Origin: Butyrivibrio sp. M55
Lineage (GTDB): Bacteria; Bacillota; Clostridia; Lachnospirales; Lachnospiraceae
Length of the DNA stretch: 64,000 nucleotides
Direction of reading: 5' to 3'
Assembly (NCBI RefSeq): GCF_900116865.1
Contig: NZ_FPCD01000007.1
Span: 1-64,000 of the forward strand
Shown: positions 53,730 through 63,260 of the stretch, in pieces
How the letters are laid out: each line of letters opens with the position of its first letter
Numbering within the stretch: position 1 is the first letter of the stretch
Notes under the pieces: generated by a model
What the model was told of the DNA's origin: nothing
Seen by the model: only the letters and a program-made list of their open reading frames with translations
Databases searched by the model: none
Program-made: the position numbers and the translations under genes

Positions 53730-53767
53730 CTGCGCCGGAGAATGTGATTCATCCGACGCAGTTTTTT
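53730..53767 (+). terminator. Terminator of spoVG
   Basis: CTGCGCCGGA (53730-53739) pairs with TCCGACGCAG (53752-53761) with one mismatch, then TTTTTT. Confidence 0.88.
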
Positions 53768-53826
53768 ATGTGTGAAAAAACTAATTCATAAATTGAACGA
53801 ATTGAAGAATAAATAGCGACAAAATA

Positions 53827-53835
53827 TGGTATTAT
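53827..53835 (+). promoter_or_regulatory. Extended -10 promoter of the small membrane protein gene
   Basis: TGGTATTAT, 50 nt before the ATG. No -35 match. Confidence 0.45.
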
Positions 53836-53885
53836 ATTTAGCAGAGGTTTATTACAAAAATTAAATAAGGAGCTGGGGAAATACT

Positions 53886-54167
53886 ATGGGAAACGTGATG
53901 ATTGTCTCGCTACACATTTTTTTGGCTACAGTATGTTTATTGTCTATGTACAAGGCTGCAAGGAGACTTGTTGCTAAGAGAGCCGACAAAGAAGAGCATA
54001 TTGATGATGTTTATGAATATGCCGGATTCGTAATAGCTGTAATTATGGTACTGATGTATATTGCTCTTATATTTATGGGGGCATACGGAATTACAAGTGC
54101 ATGCCCGTTGGCGTGTGCGGCAATGTGCGTGAACAATCAGCGTTTAAATAACAGAAATGAAGTTTGA
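53886..54167 (+). CDS. Small two-helix membrane protein
   Basis: A 93-aa protein with two membrane helices: residues ~5-23 (VSLHIFLATVCLLSMY) and ~46-68 (AGFVIAVIMVLMYIALIFMG), joined by a charged loop. A Cys-containing end (CPLACAAMCVNNQ) follows. Not recognised. GGAGCTGGGG precedes the ATG, and an extended -10 TGGTATTAT lies at 53827-53835. Confidence 0.65.
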   Translation: MGNVMIVSLHIFLATVCLLSMYKAARRLVAKRADKEEHIDDVYEYAGFVIAVIMVLMYIALIFMGAYGITSACPLACAAMCVNNQRLNNRNEV

Positions 54168-54187
54168 GGTATTTGTATAAAAATTGG

Positions 54188-54231
54188 CTGCGCCGAAGGA
54201 ACAAAACTCCGGTGCAGTCTTCTTTTTTCGC
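54188..54231 (+). terminator. Terminator after the small membrane protein gene
   Basis: CTGCGCCG (54188-54195) pairs with CGGTGCAG (54210-54217), then TCTTCTTTTTT. It shares the decamer GGCTGCGCCG with the spoVG terminator. Confidence 0.82.
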
Positions 54232-54237
54232 TCATAG

Positions 54238-54267
54238 TTGGACTATAAGCAACTTTCAAAGTATACT
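54238..54267 (+). promoter_or_regulatory. Promoter of pth-mfd
   Basis: TTGGAC (54238-54243), an 18-nt spacer and TATACT (54262-54267). The leader is about 35-40 nt. Confidence 0.6.
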
Positions 54268-54310
54268 TTGAATAGGCTTTATACATTGTAATATCAAGGG
54301 AGATGTAGTA

Positions 54311-54934
54311 GTGTTAGGATTAATAAAGAAATTATTTGCAAAAAAAGAAGAGGATTTTGGCAATATGTTTGTAATAGCGGGACTTGGAAATCCCGAAAAG
54401 AAATATTTCGGAACAAGGCACAATGTGGGCTTTGAGACAATAGACGCATTGTCGGATAAATATAATATAGGACTTACAGAGACGAAGTTTAAGGCAGTAT
54501 ACGGAAAAGGAAGAATCGGCGATCAGAAGGTTATTCTCGTAAAGCCCATTACATATATGAATTTGAGTGGAGAAGCGATAAGACCTATATGTGATTATTT
54601 CAAGGTAGATTCCAAGTCGGAGCTCATTGTGATATCGGACGACGTTGAACTTGATGTGGGAAATATCAGAGTAAGGCCTAAAGGAAGTGCCGGCGGACAC
54701 AACGGACTTAAGAATATTATCGCGCAGCTTGGACACGACGAGTTTAGCAGGGTCCGTGTCGGAGTTGGCAAGAAACCAAAGGAATACGATATGGTGAACT
54801 GGGTTCTCGGTCATTTCGAGGGCGAGGACGCTGCCGGAATCAAGGACGGAATAGGACGAGCTGTCGATGCGGTATGCGAGATAATGGAGAACGGCGTTGA
54901 CAGTGCCATGAACAAATTTAACGGTAAAAAATAA
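54311..54934 (+). CDS. pth: Peptidyl-tRNA hydrolase
   Basis: A 207-aa enzyme that frees tRNA from stalled peptidyl-tRNA. Core motifs: VIAGLGNPEKKYFGTRHNVGFE (catalytic Asn and His; split as GLGNPEKKY and GTRHNVGFE), KPITYMNLSGEAI, VISDDVELDVGNIRVR, GSAGGHNGLKNII. Start GTG 54311 has GGGAG at 8 nt and adds an 18-residue basic head (LGLIKKLFAKKEED). ATG 54365 is an alternative giving a canonical 189-aa Pth. The mfd ATG follows the stop directly. Confidence 0.93.
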   Translation: MLGLIKKLFAKKEEDFGNMFVIAGLGNPEKKYFGTRHNVGFETIDALSDKYNIGLTETKFKAVYGKGRIGDQKVILVKPITYMNLSGEAIRPICDYFKVDSKSELIVISDDVELDVGNIRVRPKGSAGGHNGLKNIIAQLGHDEFSRVRVGVGKKPKEYDMVNWVLGHFEGEDAAGIKDGIGRAVDAVCEIMENGVDSAMNKFNGKK

Positions 54935-57900
54935 ATGAGAGCGATAACAACTCCTTTAAACGAATTAAAAGAATTCGAAGAACTGAATAACTATCTTGAG
55001 AAGCCCTTTGCCTGTGCGGAAGTGACGGGATGCGTAGACTCCCAGAAACTCCACTTTATAAGCAGTCTTGGGGCTGACTTTAAGTACAGGATAATTGTAA
55101 CTTACAGTGATCTTAGGGCAAAAGAGATATATGAGGATTACAAGTTTTATGACAAGAATGTCACTGTGTATCCCGCTAAAGACCTTATCTTTTACCAGGC
55201 AGATGTGCACAGTAACGAAATTGTAAGACAGAGAATACGCTGCATGAGAAGATTTCTTGAAGGAAGACCCGTTACCGTTGTGACGACATTTGCAGCGCTT
55301 ATGGCACCTCAGATAAAACCTGAAGTTATAAAAGAAAACATTCTATCCATAGACAGGCACGTTCCGATTGATGAAACCGAGATAGCAAAGCGCCTCGTTA
55401 CAATGGGATATGTCAGAAACTATCAGGTAGAGGGACCCGGCGAGTTTTCTGTAAGAGGAGACATCGTCGATGTTTTTGACCTTACGGAAGAAAATCCTTT
55501 CAGAATAGAGCTTTGGGGAGATGAGATCCAGTCAATAAGAAGCTTTGATATTATGTCGCAGAGATCGCTCGAAAAGCTTGAATCCATCGACATTTACCCG
55601 GCATCAGAAATCATCCTTGATGAGAAAAAACTCAGAGAAGGAATGGACAGGGTTAACGAAGATACCGAGAAAGTCTGCAAAGCACTTCGCGCTGAATTTA
55701 AGACGGAAGAAGCTCACAGGATAAAAAAACAGACTGAAGAATTAAACGAGCAGCTCTTTGAACTCCACTCAGTAGTCAATCTCGAGAGTTACATCCGTTA
55801 TTTTTATGACGACACCGTCACTATTCAGGAGATGTTCCCGAAGGGAAAGAGCTGTATCTTTATCGACGAGCCTCAGAGAGTTCAGGAACACGCGATGGCA
55901 GTCGAGGCTGAGTTTAAGGAGAGCATGACTCACAGAGCCGAGAAAGGATACGTCCTTCCGGGGCAGATGGATCTTCTGTACTCCATAGATAATTGTATAT
56001 CAAGAATGGGAAACGGCCGAAGAGTGCTTGTTTCCGCACTTGCCATGCCCAAATCCCAGAATCTCTTTTCACCGGAAAAGAGCTGGGACATTAACGCAAG
56101 GAGTGTGGCTCCCTATAATAACAGCTTCGATTCTCTCGTAAGCGATCTTAAAAGTTATGTAAAAAAAGGCTACAGAGTGCTTATTCTCTCGGGTTCCAGA
56201 ACGAGGGCAAAAAGAATTGTCGAAGACCTCAGGGATAATCTCGTTACTGCGTTCTACAGTGAAGATCCGGGAAGAGTCCTGAGACCCGGCGAGATAATGA
56301 CTTATTACGGAAGGATTCTCAAGGGCTTTGAGTATCCGGGGATTAAGTTTGCAGTGATCGCGGAGAGCGACATTTTTACCGAGCACACAAGGAAGAAGAG
56401 GAAGAAAAAATCTTCATATACCGGTGAAAAGATATCTAACTTTGCGGACCTTAAGATCGGCGATTACGTAGTTCATGAAGAGCATGGACTTGGTATATAC
56501 AAGGGGATAGAAAAAGTTGAGACTGACAATGTTGTCAGGGATTATATAAAGATCGAATACGGAGACGGCGGAAACCTATACGTTCTTGCAACGGGGCTCG
56601 GCGTTATCCAGAAGTATGCTTCGGGTGGCGAAGAAGGTCATGGTCACAAGCCAAAGCTCAACAAGCTTGGTACCTTGGAGTGGACGCATACCAAGAACAA
56701 GGTAAAGGCAGCAGTAGAAGAAGTTGCGCAGGATCTTGTCGAACTCTATGCGAAGAGGCAGGAGACAAAGGGCTTTGAGTTCAGTAAGGATACGGTTTGG
56801 CAGCAGGAATTTGAAGACGCATTTCCTTTTCAGGAGACGGAAGATCAGCTGAATGCGATAGAAGAGACCAAGCGGGATATGGAATCATCTGTTATTATGG
56901 ACAGACTCGTTTGCGGCGATGTCGGATTCGGAAAGACTGAGATTGCGATAAGAGCGGCGTTTAAGGCGGTTCAGGACGGAAAGCAGGTTGCGGTTCTTGT
57001 TCCCACGACAATCCTTGCCCAGCAGCATTACAATACTTTCAGCGAGAGAATGAGGAACTTCCCTGTAAGAGTCGACCTGATGTCCAGATTCAGGACGGCA
57101 AAAGAGCAGGCGAAGACCGTTACCGACCTTAAGAAAGGACTCGTTGATATCGTTATCGGAACGCACAGACTTCTTTCAAAAGATGTTCAGTACAAAGATC
57201 TTGGACTCCTTATCGTAGACGAGGAGCAGCGTTTTGGTGTTACACACAAGGAAAAGATAAAGACGATAAAAGAGAGCGTCGACGTTCTGACGCTTACTGC
57301 GACGCCTATTCCGCGAACGCTTCACATGTCGCTTGTCGGAATAAGAGAGATGTCTGTCCTTGAAGAAGCACCTAACGACAGACTTCCAATCCAAACTTAT
57401 GTTATGGAATATAACGACGAGCTTGTGCGAGAAGCGATAGTCAGGGAACTTGGAAGGGGCGGCCAGGTTTACTATGTTTACAACAGAGTAAATAACATAG
57501 CAGATGTTGCGGCTAGAATCCAGAAACTTGTGCCCGAAGCGAACGTTGCTTTTGCACACGGACAGATGAAAGAGTCCGAGCTTGAGAGAATCATGTACGA
57601 TTTTATCGACGGAACTATCGACGTTCTCGTTTCGACTACTATTATTGAGACAGGCCTTGATATTTCTAATGTAAATACGATGATCATCCATGACTCAGAC
57701 AAAATGGGACTTTCCCAGCTCTATCAGCTCAGGGGAAGAGTGGGACGATCGAATCGCACGGCTTACGCTTTCCTCATGTACAAGAGAGATAAGGTGTTGA
57801 AAGAGGTTGCGGAAAAGAGACTTTCTGCGATCAGAGAATTTACCGACCTCGGAAGCGGCTTTAAGATTGCCATGCGTGATCTTGAGATAAGAGGTGCGGG

Positions 57901-58489
57901 AAGCCTTTTGGGTAAAAAACAAAGCGGCCACATGCAGTCTGTCGGCTACGACCTTTACTGCAAGATGCTTGAAGAAGCTGTTCGCCACAAGAAGAATCCG
58001 GGCGAAAAAGATACAAGGGAAGACATTAACACTGTTATTGACCTTGATGTCAGCGCATATATTCCCGACAGCTATATCCTTAACGAAGAGCAGAAGCTTG
58101 AGATATATAAGAGAATTGCGAGCATAGAAACTCAGACAGAGAGCGATGATATGAAAGATGAGCTTGTCGACAGATTTGGAGAAGTTCCAAAGACAGCGCT
58201 GAACCTTCTTAGAATTTCGCTTATACGTACCGCTGCTCACAAGCTCTTTGTACCGGAAATAAAGGGCGGTGACGGCAAAATAGAGATTAAGGTTACTCCA
58301 AATGCCAAGATAAAAGGTGATAAGATTCCTGAGCTTCTTGCAAGATACGAGGGCAAGATGAGTTTTCATGCTGCCGGAAACCCGGTGTTTATCTACAAGT
58401 ACAAGAAGGATAAGAACAGCGAGAAGGCAGAGGATATGCTGCTGAAGGATACGGAAGATATATTGGCGGCGATGGAAGAACTACTATAA
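54935..58489 (+). CDS. mfd: Transcription-repair coupling factor
   Basis: A 1184-aa DNA translocase that removes stalled RNA polymerase and recruits UvrA. N-terminal UvrB-like region (~20-340), CarD-like RNAP-interaction domain (~500-565, [19 protein letters not shown]), then the RecG-like motor: Walker [76 protein letters not shown], and a C-terminal TRCF domain. Length is normal. The pth-mfd order is widespread in Firmicutes. Confidence 0.97.
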   Translation: MRAITTPLNELKEFEELNNYLEKPFACAEVTGCVDSQKLHFISSLGADFKYRIIVTYSDLRAKEIYEDYKFYDKNVTVYPAKDLIFYQADVHSNEIVRQRIRCMRRFLEGRPVTVVTTFAALMAPQIKPEVIKENILSIDRHVPIDETEIAKRLVTMGYVRNYQVEGPGEFSVRGDIVDVFDLTEENPFRIELWGDEIQSIRSFDIMSQRSLEKLESIDIYPASEIILDEKKLREGMDRVNEDTEKVCKALRAEFKTEEAHRIKKQTEELNEQLFELHSVVNLESYIRYFYDDTVTIQEMFPKGKSCIFIDEPQRVQEHAMAVEAEFKESMTHRAEKGYVLPGQMDLLYSIDNCISRMGNGRRVLVSALAMPKSQNLFSPEKSWDINARSVAPYNNSFDSLVSDLKSYVKKGYRVLILSGSRTRAKRIVEDLRDNLVTAFYSEDPGRVLRPGEIMTYYGRILKGFEYPGIKFAVIAESDIFTEHTRKKRKKKSSYTGEKISNFADLKIGDYVVHEEHGLGIYKGIEKVETDNVVRDYIKIEYGDGGNLYVLATGLGVIQKYASGGEEGHGHKPKLNKLGTLEWTHTKNKVKAAVEEVAQDLVELYAKRQETKGFEFSKDTVWQQEFEDAFPFQETEDQLNAIEETKRDMESSVIMDRLVCGDVGFGKTEIAIRAAFKAVQDGKQVAVLVPTTILAQQHYNTFSERMRNFPVRVDLMSRFRTAKEQAKTVTDLKKGLVDIVIGTHRLLSKDVQYKDLGLLIVDEEQRFGVTHKEKIKTIKESVDVLTLTATPIPRTLHMSLVGIREMSVLEEAPNDRLPIQTYVMEYNDELVREAIVRELGRGGQVYYVYNRVNNIADVAARIQKLVPEANVAFAHGQMKESELERIMYDFIDGTIDVLVSTTIIETGLDISNVNTMIIHDSDKMGLSQLYQLRGRVGRSNRTAYAFLMYKRDKVLKEVAEKRLSAIREFTDLGSGFKIAMRDLEIRGAGSLLGKKQSGHMQSVGYDLYCKMLEEAVRHKKNPGEKDTREDINTVIDLDVSAYIPDSYILNEEQKLEIYKRIASIETQTESDDMKDELVDRFGEVPKTALNLLRISLIRTAAHKLFVPEIKGGDGKIEIKVTPNAKIKGDKIPELLARYEGKMSFHAAGNPVFIYKYKKDKNSEKAEDMLLKDTEDILAAMEELL

Positions 58490-58511
58490 AGCAGAACCGG
58501 GTGTTTGACTA

Positions 58512-59789
58512 ATGAAGAATACAGACTTGATAGCAAAGATCAATAAGATAAGTATTCCACTGATGTTCACTTCTGTTACGAGTTTAGTGATGGGAATGAT
58601 CGATCAAATATTTGTAGGACATATCTCCATAGAGAGTTTTGCTGGAGTTGGATTGGTTGTTTCGGTGCTTAATTGTATAGTTGGTGTACTTGGCGTTCTG
58701 TCTGTTGGACTGGTAATACAATTTTTTGATTCTAACGAATCGGAACGCGACGAATTAATTGCCAATTATTATGTGATCAGTTTAATGATCGGATTCCTTT
58801 TTATGCTGATAATAGGAGCGTTCTCTAATCCGATTTTGAAAATTGGTTTTGGTCTGAGAGATAAAACTCTTTATGAAGGTGCCGGGTATCTTAAAATATA
58901 TAGCGTCAGTTTTTTGCTGAACATGCAGATATTCGTATGCAATACGGTATTTAAAATTCAAAAGACGACAAGTTACATATTTTTTGCATCGCTTGCAGGC
59001 AACGTGGTTAATATCATATTGGATTATCTTCTGATATTTGGAAAACAAGGCTTCCCTAAACTTGGCACAACCGGTGCGGCGATAAGTACAGTGATTGCGC
59101 TTATGGTGACACTGTTATTTGAAATGACAGTTATATTAAAAAGACGATACATCTGCAAAATGAATTGTGTCAGTCCGGAAAAGATGCGAGATATTATCAA
59201 ATATAATATTCCGTTGATTGCTCAGGAACTCTTGGAAGGCGTTGTGCTCGTATTTTTGACAAATATGATCGTGGGACGCATGGGGGCGGTTACGCTAGCT
59301 ATTTTCAATATTTCTCAGCAACTGATCAATATTGTTTTAATGCCTGCCTACGGGTATTCATCGGCTATCAATGTTCTTATCAATGATGATGAATATACTA
59401 GAAAAGATGTTGCGAAAACAGTGATCGAAGTAGGAACATTCGCGTATTTTTTATTGGCATTAATTGTTTACGTCAACAGATATTCGATTTTAGGCTTTTT
59501 CGGAGAAGATTACAGGGGAATAGACAGTGCCTCGACAATCATTTTGGTTTCAATAATTATTCAGGGAATAAATTATATTTTTGTGCTTTTTAGAGCGATG
59601 CTTCAAAGTATGGGAGAAGCAGAATGGATACTGAAAATAACGTGCCTGATTAATATTATTGTCTCATTATGTATGATCTTTTTTGCCAAAAATCTTATTT
59701 CCCTGTATGTACTGTTGGGAATGAATTATTTTGCTATAAGTGTGTCATCGGCAAGACGGATTAAAAGAAGTCTTCATAATGAAATATAG
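58512..59789 (+). CDS. MATE family efflux transporter
   Basis: A 425-aa membrane protein with about twelve helices in two homologous halves. The N-terminal IPLMFTSVTSLVMGMIDQIFVGHI and second-half IPLIAQELLEGVVLVFLTNMIVGRMG match MATE (NorM/DinF-like) transporters, which export cationic drugs or metabolites against H+ or Na+. No regulator is adjacent. It is slightly short of the usual 440-460 aa. Confidence 0.88.
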   Translation: MKNTDLIAKINKISIPLMFTSVTSLVMGMIDQIFVGHISIESFAGVGLVVSVLNCIVGVLGVLSVGLVIQFFDSNESERDELIANYYVISLMIGFLFMLIIGAFSNPILKIGFGLRDKTLYEGAGYLKIYSVSFLLNMQIFVCNTVFKIQKTTSYIFFASLAGNVVNIILDYLLIFGKQGFPKLGTTGAAISTVIALMVTLLFEMTVILKRRYICKMNCVSPEKMRDIIKYNIPLIAQELLEGVVLVFLTNMIVGRMGAVTLAIFNISQQLINIVLMPAYGYSSAINVLINDDEYTRKDVAKTVIEVGTFAYFLLALIVYVNRYSILGFFGEDYRGIDSASTIILVSIIIQGINYIFVLFRAMLQSMGEAEWILKITCLINIIVSLCMIFFAKNLISLYVLLGMNYFAISVSSARRIKRSLHNEI

Positions 59790-59831
59790 CATGGTATTTT
59801 ATTATGAAAAAACGATATCCACGATGCTGTA

Positions 59832-59840
59832 TGATATAAT
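59832..59840 (+). promoter_or_regulatory. Extended -10 promoter
   Basis: TGATATAAT, about 57 nt before the following small membrane protein gene. Confidence 0.5.
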
Positions 59841-59896
59841 TGAAACGGTGACAATGTATTTATAAACGATAATCGGATTGAGAGGAGACTATTGAC

Positions 59897-60361
59897 ATGC
59901 TTCCTTCTTTTTTACATTTAACAGATCGTGTTTTTATAGCGGAGATAGTGATTATCTTTAGCGCATTATATTTGGAGAGAAATATTTGTACAAAAGTAGG
60001 GGGTGACGGAATTAGCGTTCCTTCGGGAAGAAAGAATATGGTCAAGTGGATGTATGCACAGGCAATCGGACCTAAAATTATGATAAAAACCGGAATAAGT
60101 GTGATTATTCTTACGGTTTTATTTGATGTTTGCGCGTTACATTTCAAGGCTCTTCAGAATATAGTTTCGTTTATGCCTTGGATAGTTTTGTTATATATTT
60201 TGGGAAGCTTATTTGTCATAGATAATAAAGTAGCCGCTTTTTCACCTGAATGGCTTTCAAAAGATAAAGAGAAAGAAAAAAATTGGGTAGATACAGCTGC
60301 TGAATTTGCAAGGAAAAGGCAGTATAAGGAGCTGTATGAATTTGCGACGTCAACAAAATGA
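59897..60361 (+). CDS. Uncharacterised membrane protein
   Basis: A 154-aa protein with an N-terminal hydrophobic segment (~11-26), two membrane helices (~62-83 and ~92-108) and a charged cytoplasmic tail (SKDKEKEKNW). Not recognised. GAGAGGAG precedes the ATG. It stands between a MATE transporter and an aminotransferase with its own promoter and terminator. Confidence 0.65.
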   Translation: MLPSFLHLTDRVFIAEIVIIFSALYLERNICTKVGGDGISVPSGRKNMVKWMYAQAIGPKIMIKTGISVIILTVLFDVCALHFKALQNIVSFMPWIVLLYILGSLFVIDNKVAAFSPEWLSKDKEKEKNWVDTAAEFARKRQYKELYEFATSTK

Positions 60362-60401
60362 ATAATCTAGATTTTGCAAGATTTTAGATGCTAATATTAA
60401 G

Positions 60402-60431
60402 AGGAGTTTCAAATGATGAAGCTCCTTTTTT
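60402..60431 (+). terminator. Intrinsic terminator
   Basis: AGGAGTTTCA (60402-60411) pairs with TGAAGCTCCT (60417-60426), then a T run. Confidence 0.88.
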
Positions 60432-60432
60432 G

Positions 60433-60441
60433 TGGTATACT
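60433..60441 (+). promoter_or_regulatory. Extended -10 promoter of the aminotransferase
   Basis: TGGTATACT directly follows the preceding terminator; 43 nt to the ATG. Confidence 0.55.
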
Positions 60442-60483
60442 GAGATACAAAGTTTTTACTTAATGTTTAAGGAGACAAAAGTT

Positions 60484-61674
60484 ATGATTAACGAGACATA
60501 TAAATCAATGCTTGGCGCAAAGTCAGTAATTAGAGAACTTTCGGAGTACGCTACTGCGAGGGGAAAAGAAATCGGATACGAGAATGTTTTTGATTTCAGC
60601 CTTGGTAACCCTTCGGTTGCGGTTCCTCAGGAATTTACAGACGAGATGATAAGACTTCTTCAGACGGAAGATACCATGACACTTCACGGATATACTCCAA
60701 GTCTCGGTAATCCTTTGTATAAAGAAAAGATTGCGCAGTCTTTGAATAAAAGATTTGGAATGAACTACGGGCCTGAGCACATCTTCCCTACAACAGGGGC
60801 AGCAGGTGCAATCTCACATGCGATCAGAGCAATCACAAAGCCCGGGGACAAGGCACTTGCATTTGCACCTTATTTCCCTGAGTACAATCCATACATAACA
60901 GGTGCGGGAGTTGAACTTGAAGTTGTTCCCGCAGACACTGAGACTTTCCAGATCAACTTTGATAAATTTGAAGAGATGTTTACAGCTGATGTTGCGGCTG
61001 TACTTGTAAACACACCTAATAACCCTTCGGGTGTTGCATATTCAACAGAGACACTTACAAGACTTGCTGAGATTCTTACAGCTAAGTCAAAAGAGTTCGG
61101 ACATACGGTATATCTTTTGTCCGACGAACCATACAGAGAGATCGTATTCAAAGGCGCTGACGCTCCTTATGTTTCTAAATTCTACGATCACACTTTGAGC
61201 TGCTACTCATTCTCAAAATCTCTTTCTCTTCCGGGAGAAAGAATCGGATACGTTGCGGTTAATCCTAAGTGCGACGGCGCAGAATTTATCGTTCCCATGT
61301 GCGGACAGATCTCAAGAGGCACAGGACACAACTGTCCTCCTTCAATCATCCAGCAGGCTGTTGCAAAGGTGTGCGACATGACTGCAGATCTTTCCGTTTA
61401 TGAGACAAACATGAATATCATCTATGATACATTGGTTGAACTTGGATTTACGGTTGTAAAACCCGGCGGAACTTTCTATATAATGCCTAAGGCACTTGAA
61501 GAAGACTCTGTTGAATTCTGTAAAAAAGCTAAAGAGTACGATCTTATCTTCGTACCTACAGACGGTTTTGGGGCACCGGGCTTTTTCAGAATGGCTTATT
61601 GCATAGAGACAGAAAAAGTTGAGAGAGCAATGGAGAGACTTCGTAAGTTCGTAAACGAAGTGTATAAGAAATAA
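60484..61674 (+). CDS. PLP-dependent aminotransferase, class I/II
   Basis: A 396-aa fold-type I enzyme. FDFSLGNPSVAVPQEF, TTGAAGAISHAIRA (phosphate loop), NTPNNPSGVAY, LSDEPYREIVF (Asp to the PLP nitrogen) and the Schiff-base Lys in YSFSKSLSLPGERIGY (about 236) are all visible, with FFRMAYCIE near the end. Relatives are aspartate or aromatic aminotransferases; the substrate is not fixed by the sequence. ATG 60484 follows AAGGAG; the longer frame from 60388 would span the terminator. Confidence 0.93.
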   Translation: MINETYKSMLGAKSVIRELSEYATARGKEIGYENVFDFSLGNPSVAVPQEFTDEMIRLLQTEDTMTLHGYTPSLGNPLYKEKIAQSLNKRFGMNYGPEHIFPTTGAAGAISHAIRAITKPGDKALAFAPYFPEYNPYITGAGVELEVVPADTETFQINFDKFEEMFTADVAAVLVNTPNNPSGVAYSTETLTRLAEILTAKSKEFGHTVYLLSDEPYREIVFKGADAPYVSKFYDHTLSCYSFSKSLSLPGERIGYVAVNPKCDGAEFIVPMCGQISRGTGHNCPPSIIQQAVAKVCDMTADLSVYETNMNIIYDTLVELGFTVVKPGGTFYIMPKALEEDSVEFCKKAKEYDLIFVPTDGFGAPGFFRMAYCIETEKVERAMERLRKFVNEVYKK

Positions 61675-61699
61675 GTTTTGACTATATGGAGGAGGTGCC

Positions 61700-62353
61700 A
61701 TGAAAAAAAGAGGCTACGGGAAGACAATATTATTGTTTATTATTTCGATTATATATACGGTGCTTGTGACTTTTGTTGACAAGCAGGCTATTGGTCCGGA
61801 GGGCACCAGTGTTGGCTTTTCCGCGATCAACAAGGTGGTTCTCGACCTTATCTCTTACAATCCCATGTGGGATAAGATAACCGACCTGATGCTGATGATC
61901 GCTATTCTTACAGCGGTATATTTTGCGGCAACGGGGTTCCTTCAGCTTGTAAAAGAAAAAAGAACTCTTGCCGAGATTGATAAAGATATCCTGATCATGG
62001 GATTTTTGTATGTGATACTTGTTATCATGTATGTACTTTTTGATAAAGTTCCTTTCAATTACAGACCGGTTCTTTTACCTGACGAAGTTGAACTTGAGGC
62101 GTCTTTCCCGTCAACACATGTGCTTATGATCTGCACAATCATGGGAACAGCTATCGCTGCATGGAGAGAAAGATTTTATGATGACGAAAATCTTGTGACA
62201 GTTCTTAAAGTCTTCGCCTGTGCGGTAATGTTCATAGGTGTTGTCGGAAGAGTGTTGGCAGGTGTGCATTGGTTCAGTGACATATGCGCGGGATTGCTTT
62301 TTTCAGCCACTTTGATATCGGCATATGAAGCTACACTAGATAAATTGGGATGA
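61700..62353 (+). CDS. PAP2-family phosphatase
   Basis: A 217-aa membrane protein with about six helices. PAP2 motifs: KVPFNYRP (a short form of KX6RP, about 116-123), SFPSTHV (about 133-139) and RVLAGVHWFSD (about 183-193), giving the catalytic His pair and Arg. It dephosphorylates a lipid such as undecaprenyl-PP or phosphatidate (family knowledge). GGAGGTG precedes the ATG; it lies 25 nt after the aminotransferase and may be co-transcribed. Confidence 0.88.
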   Translation: MKKRGYGKTILLFIISIIYTVLVTFVDKQAIGPEGTSVGFSAINKVVLDLISYNPMWDKITDLMLMIAILTAVYFAATGFLQLVKEKRTLAEIDKDILIMGFLYVILVIMYVLFDKVPFNYRPVLLPDEVELEASFPSTHVLMICTIMGTAIAAWRERFYDDENLVTVLKVFACAVMFIGVVGRVLAGVHWFSDICAGLLFSATLISAYEATLDKLG

Positions 62354-62380
62354 TATAAAGGGTAATTATCTGTCGATGCT

Positions 62381-62409
62381 TTGACAATGCAGTTTATTGG
62401 TGGTAAACT
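62381..62409 (+). promoter_or_regulatory. Promoter of the DUF6465 gene
   Basis: A consensus TTGACA (62381-62386), 17-nt spacer, TAAACT (62404-62409), with TGG before the -10. Confidence 0.75.
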
Positions 62410-62481
62410 TTATTTCGTAATCACTTTATTGTTTTAACGAGTTCCATAAATCATTTGCGATTTTGAGGAGGATAACGAAAA

Positions 62482-63000
62482 ATGGCAGAGATTAAGAAGG
62501 CGGAAGCAGTTGTAAAACCTGTTGCAACTATCAAGAACCCTACTTTTATTACAGAAGTTAAAACACCGGAAGTAAAGACTACAACTGCCGAGACAAAGAA
62601 AGCACCGGCAAAGAAGGCTACTGCTAAGAAGACTACAACCAAGAAAGCAACAGCCAAGAAGACAACTACCAAGAAAGCTACTAGTACAGCTAAGAAGGCA
62701 ACAGCTACAAAGACTGCTGCAAAGAAAACTACTACAAAGAAGGCTACTGCTAAGAAAACAACTGCAAAGAAGACTACAACAAGAAAAGCAGCTACAAAGC
62801 CTAATGTAATGATCGAGATTCAGTATTCATACAAGCACATCTCGAACGAAGAGCTTGTTCAGAAATCTTTGGATAACTATCAGTACGACCTTAAGGGTGA
62901 TCCTTCAAAGGTTAAGAAACTCAGCATCTACGTTAAGCCCCAGGAAGATAAGGCTTACTATGTAGTTGATGACAAGATTTCAGGTGACATCGATATCTGA
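62482..63000 (+). CDS. DUF6465 protein with histone-H1-like Lys/Ala/Thr-rich head
   Basis: A 172-aa protein. Residues ~30-105 are a repetitive KKATAKKTTTKK-type tract of Lys, Ala and Thr, as in histone-H1-like or DNA-binding tails. Residues ~107-172 form a compact DUF6465 domain (MIEIQYSYKHISNEELVQKS, KLSIYVKPQEDKAYYVVDD). The basic tract likely binds nucleic acid or polyphosphate; the domain's role is unknown. The repeats are also visible in the DNA. Strong GAGGAGG ribosome site. Confidence 0.85.
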   Translation: MAEIKKAEAVVKPVATIKNPTFITEVKTPEVKTTTAETKKAPAKKATAKKTTTKKATAKKTTTKKATSTAKKATATKTAAKKTTTKKATAKKTTAKKTTTRKAATKPNVMIEIQYSYKHISNEELVQKSLDNYQYDLKGDPSKVKKLSIYVKPQEDKAYYVVDDKISGDIDI

Positions 63001-63035
63001 TGAGAAGTGTAGATAGTTTATAGGAAAAAGATTGA

Positions 63036-63075
63036 GAGGCAATGATCGGAAAAATCCGGTTGTTGCTTCTTTTTT
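63036..63075 (+). terminator. Terminator of the DUF6465 gene
   Basis: A 15-bp stem with several G-T pairs (63036-63050 with 63055-63069), an AAAA loop, and TTTTTT. Confidence 0.85.
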
Positions 63076-63153
63076 GATGCTGATCGTAAATTGTAAATCG
63101 AAATGCGACCATTTCGATTACTGTACCTTTCATTGTAATTGATAATGCATATA

Positions 63154-63212
63154 TGGGGAGAGGTTGCGTCTCCCATTACAGGAACCTGATTAGTAACTGA
63201 TTGGGTTCTTTT
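63154..63212 (+). other. Two hairpins upstream of the transposase
   Basis: GGGAGA/TCTCCC (63156-63161 with 63169-63174) is followed by GAACC/GGGTTC (63182-63186 with about 63202-63207), then a TTTTTA run. They may be a boundary structure of the insertion sequence or a terminator that blocks read-through into it. The IS end is not clear. Confidence 0.4.
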
Positions 63213-63260
63213 TATGTTATCCTTTATTTCTGTGTTGGCGGGTAGAAATGGAGGATAAGT

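Noticed and set aside
57176-58369. Long minus-strand ORFs under mfd
   Set aside because: Both are fully antisense to conserved Mfd motor motifs and lack start signals.
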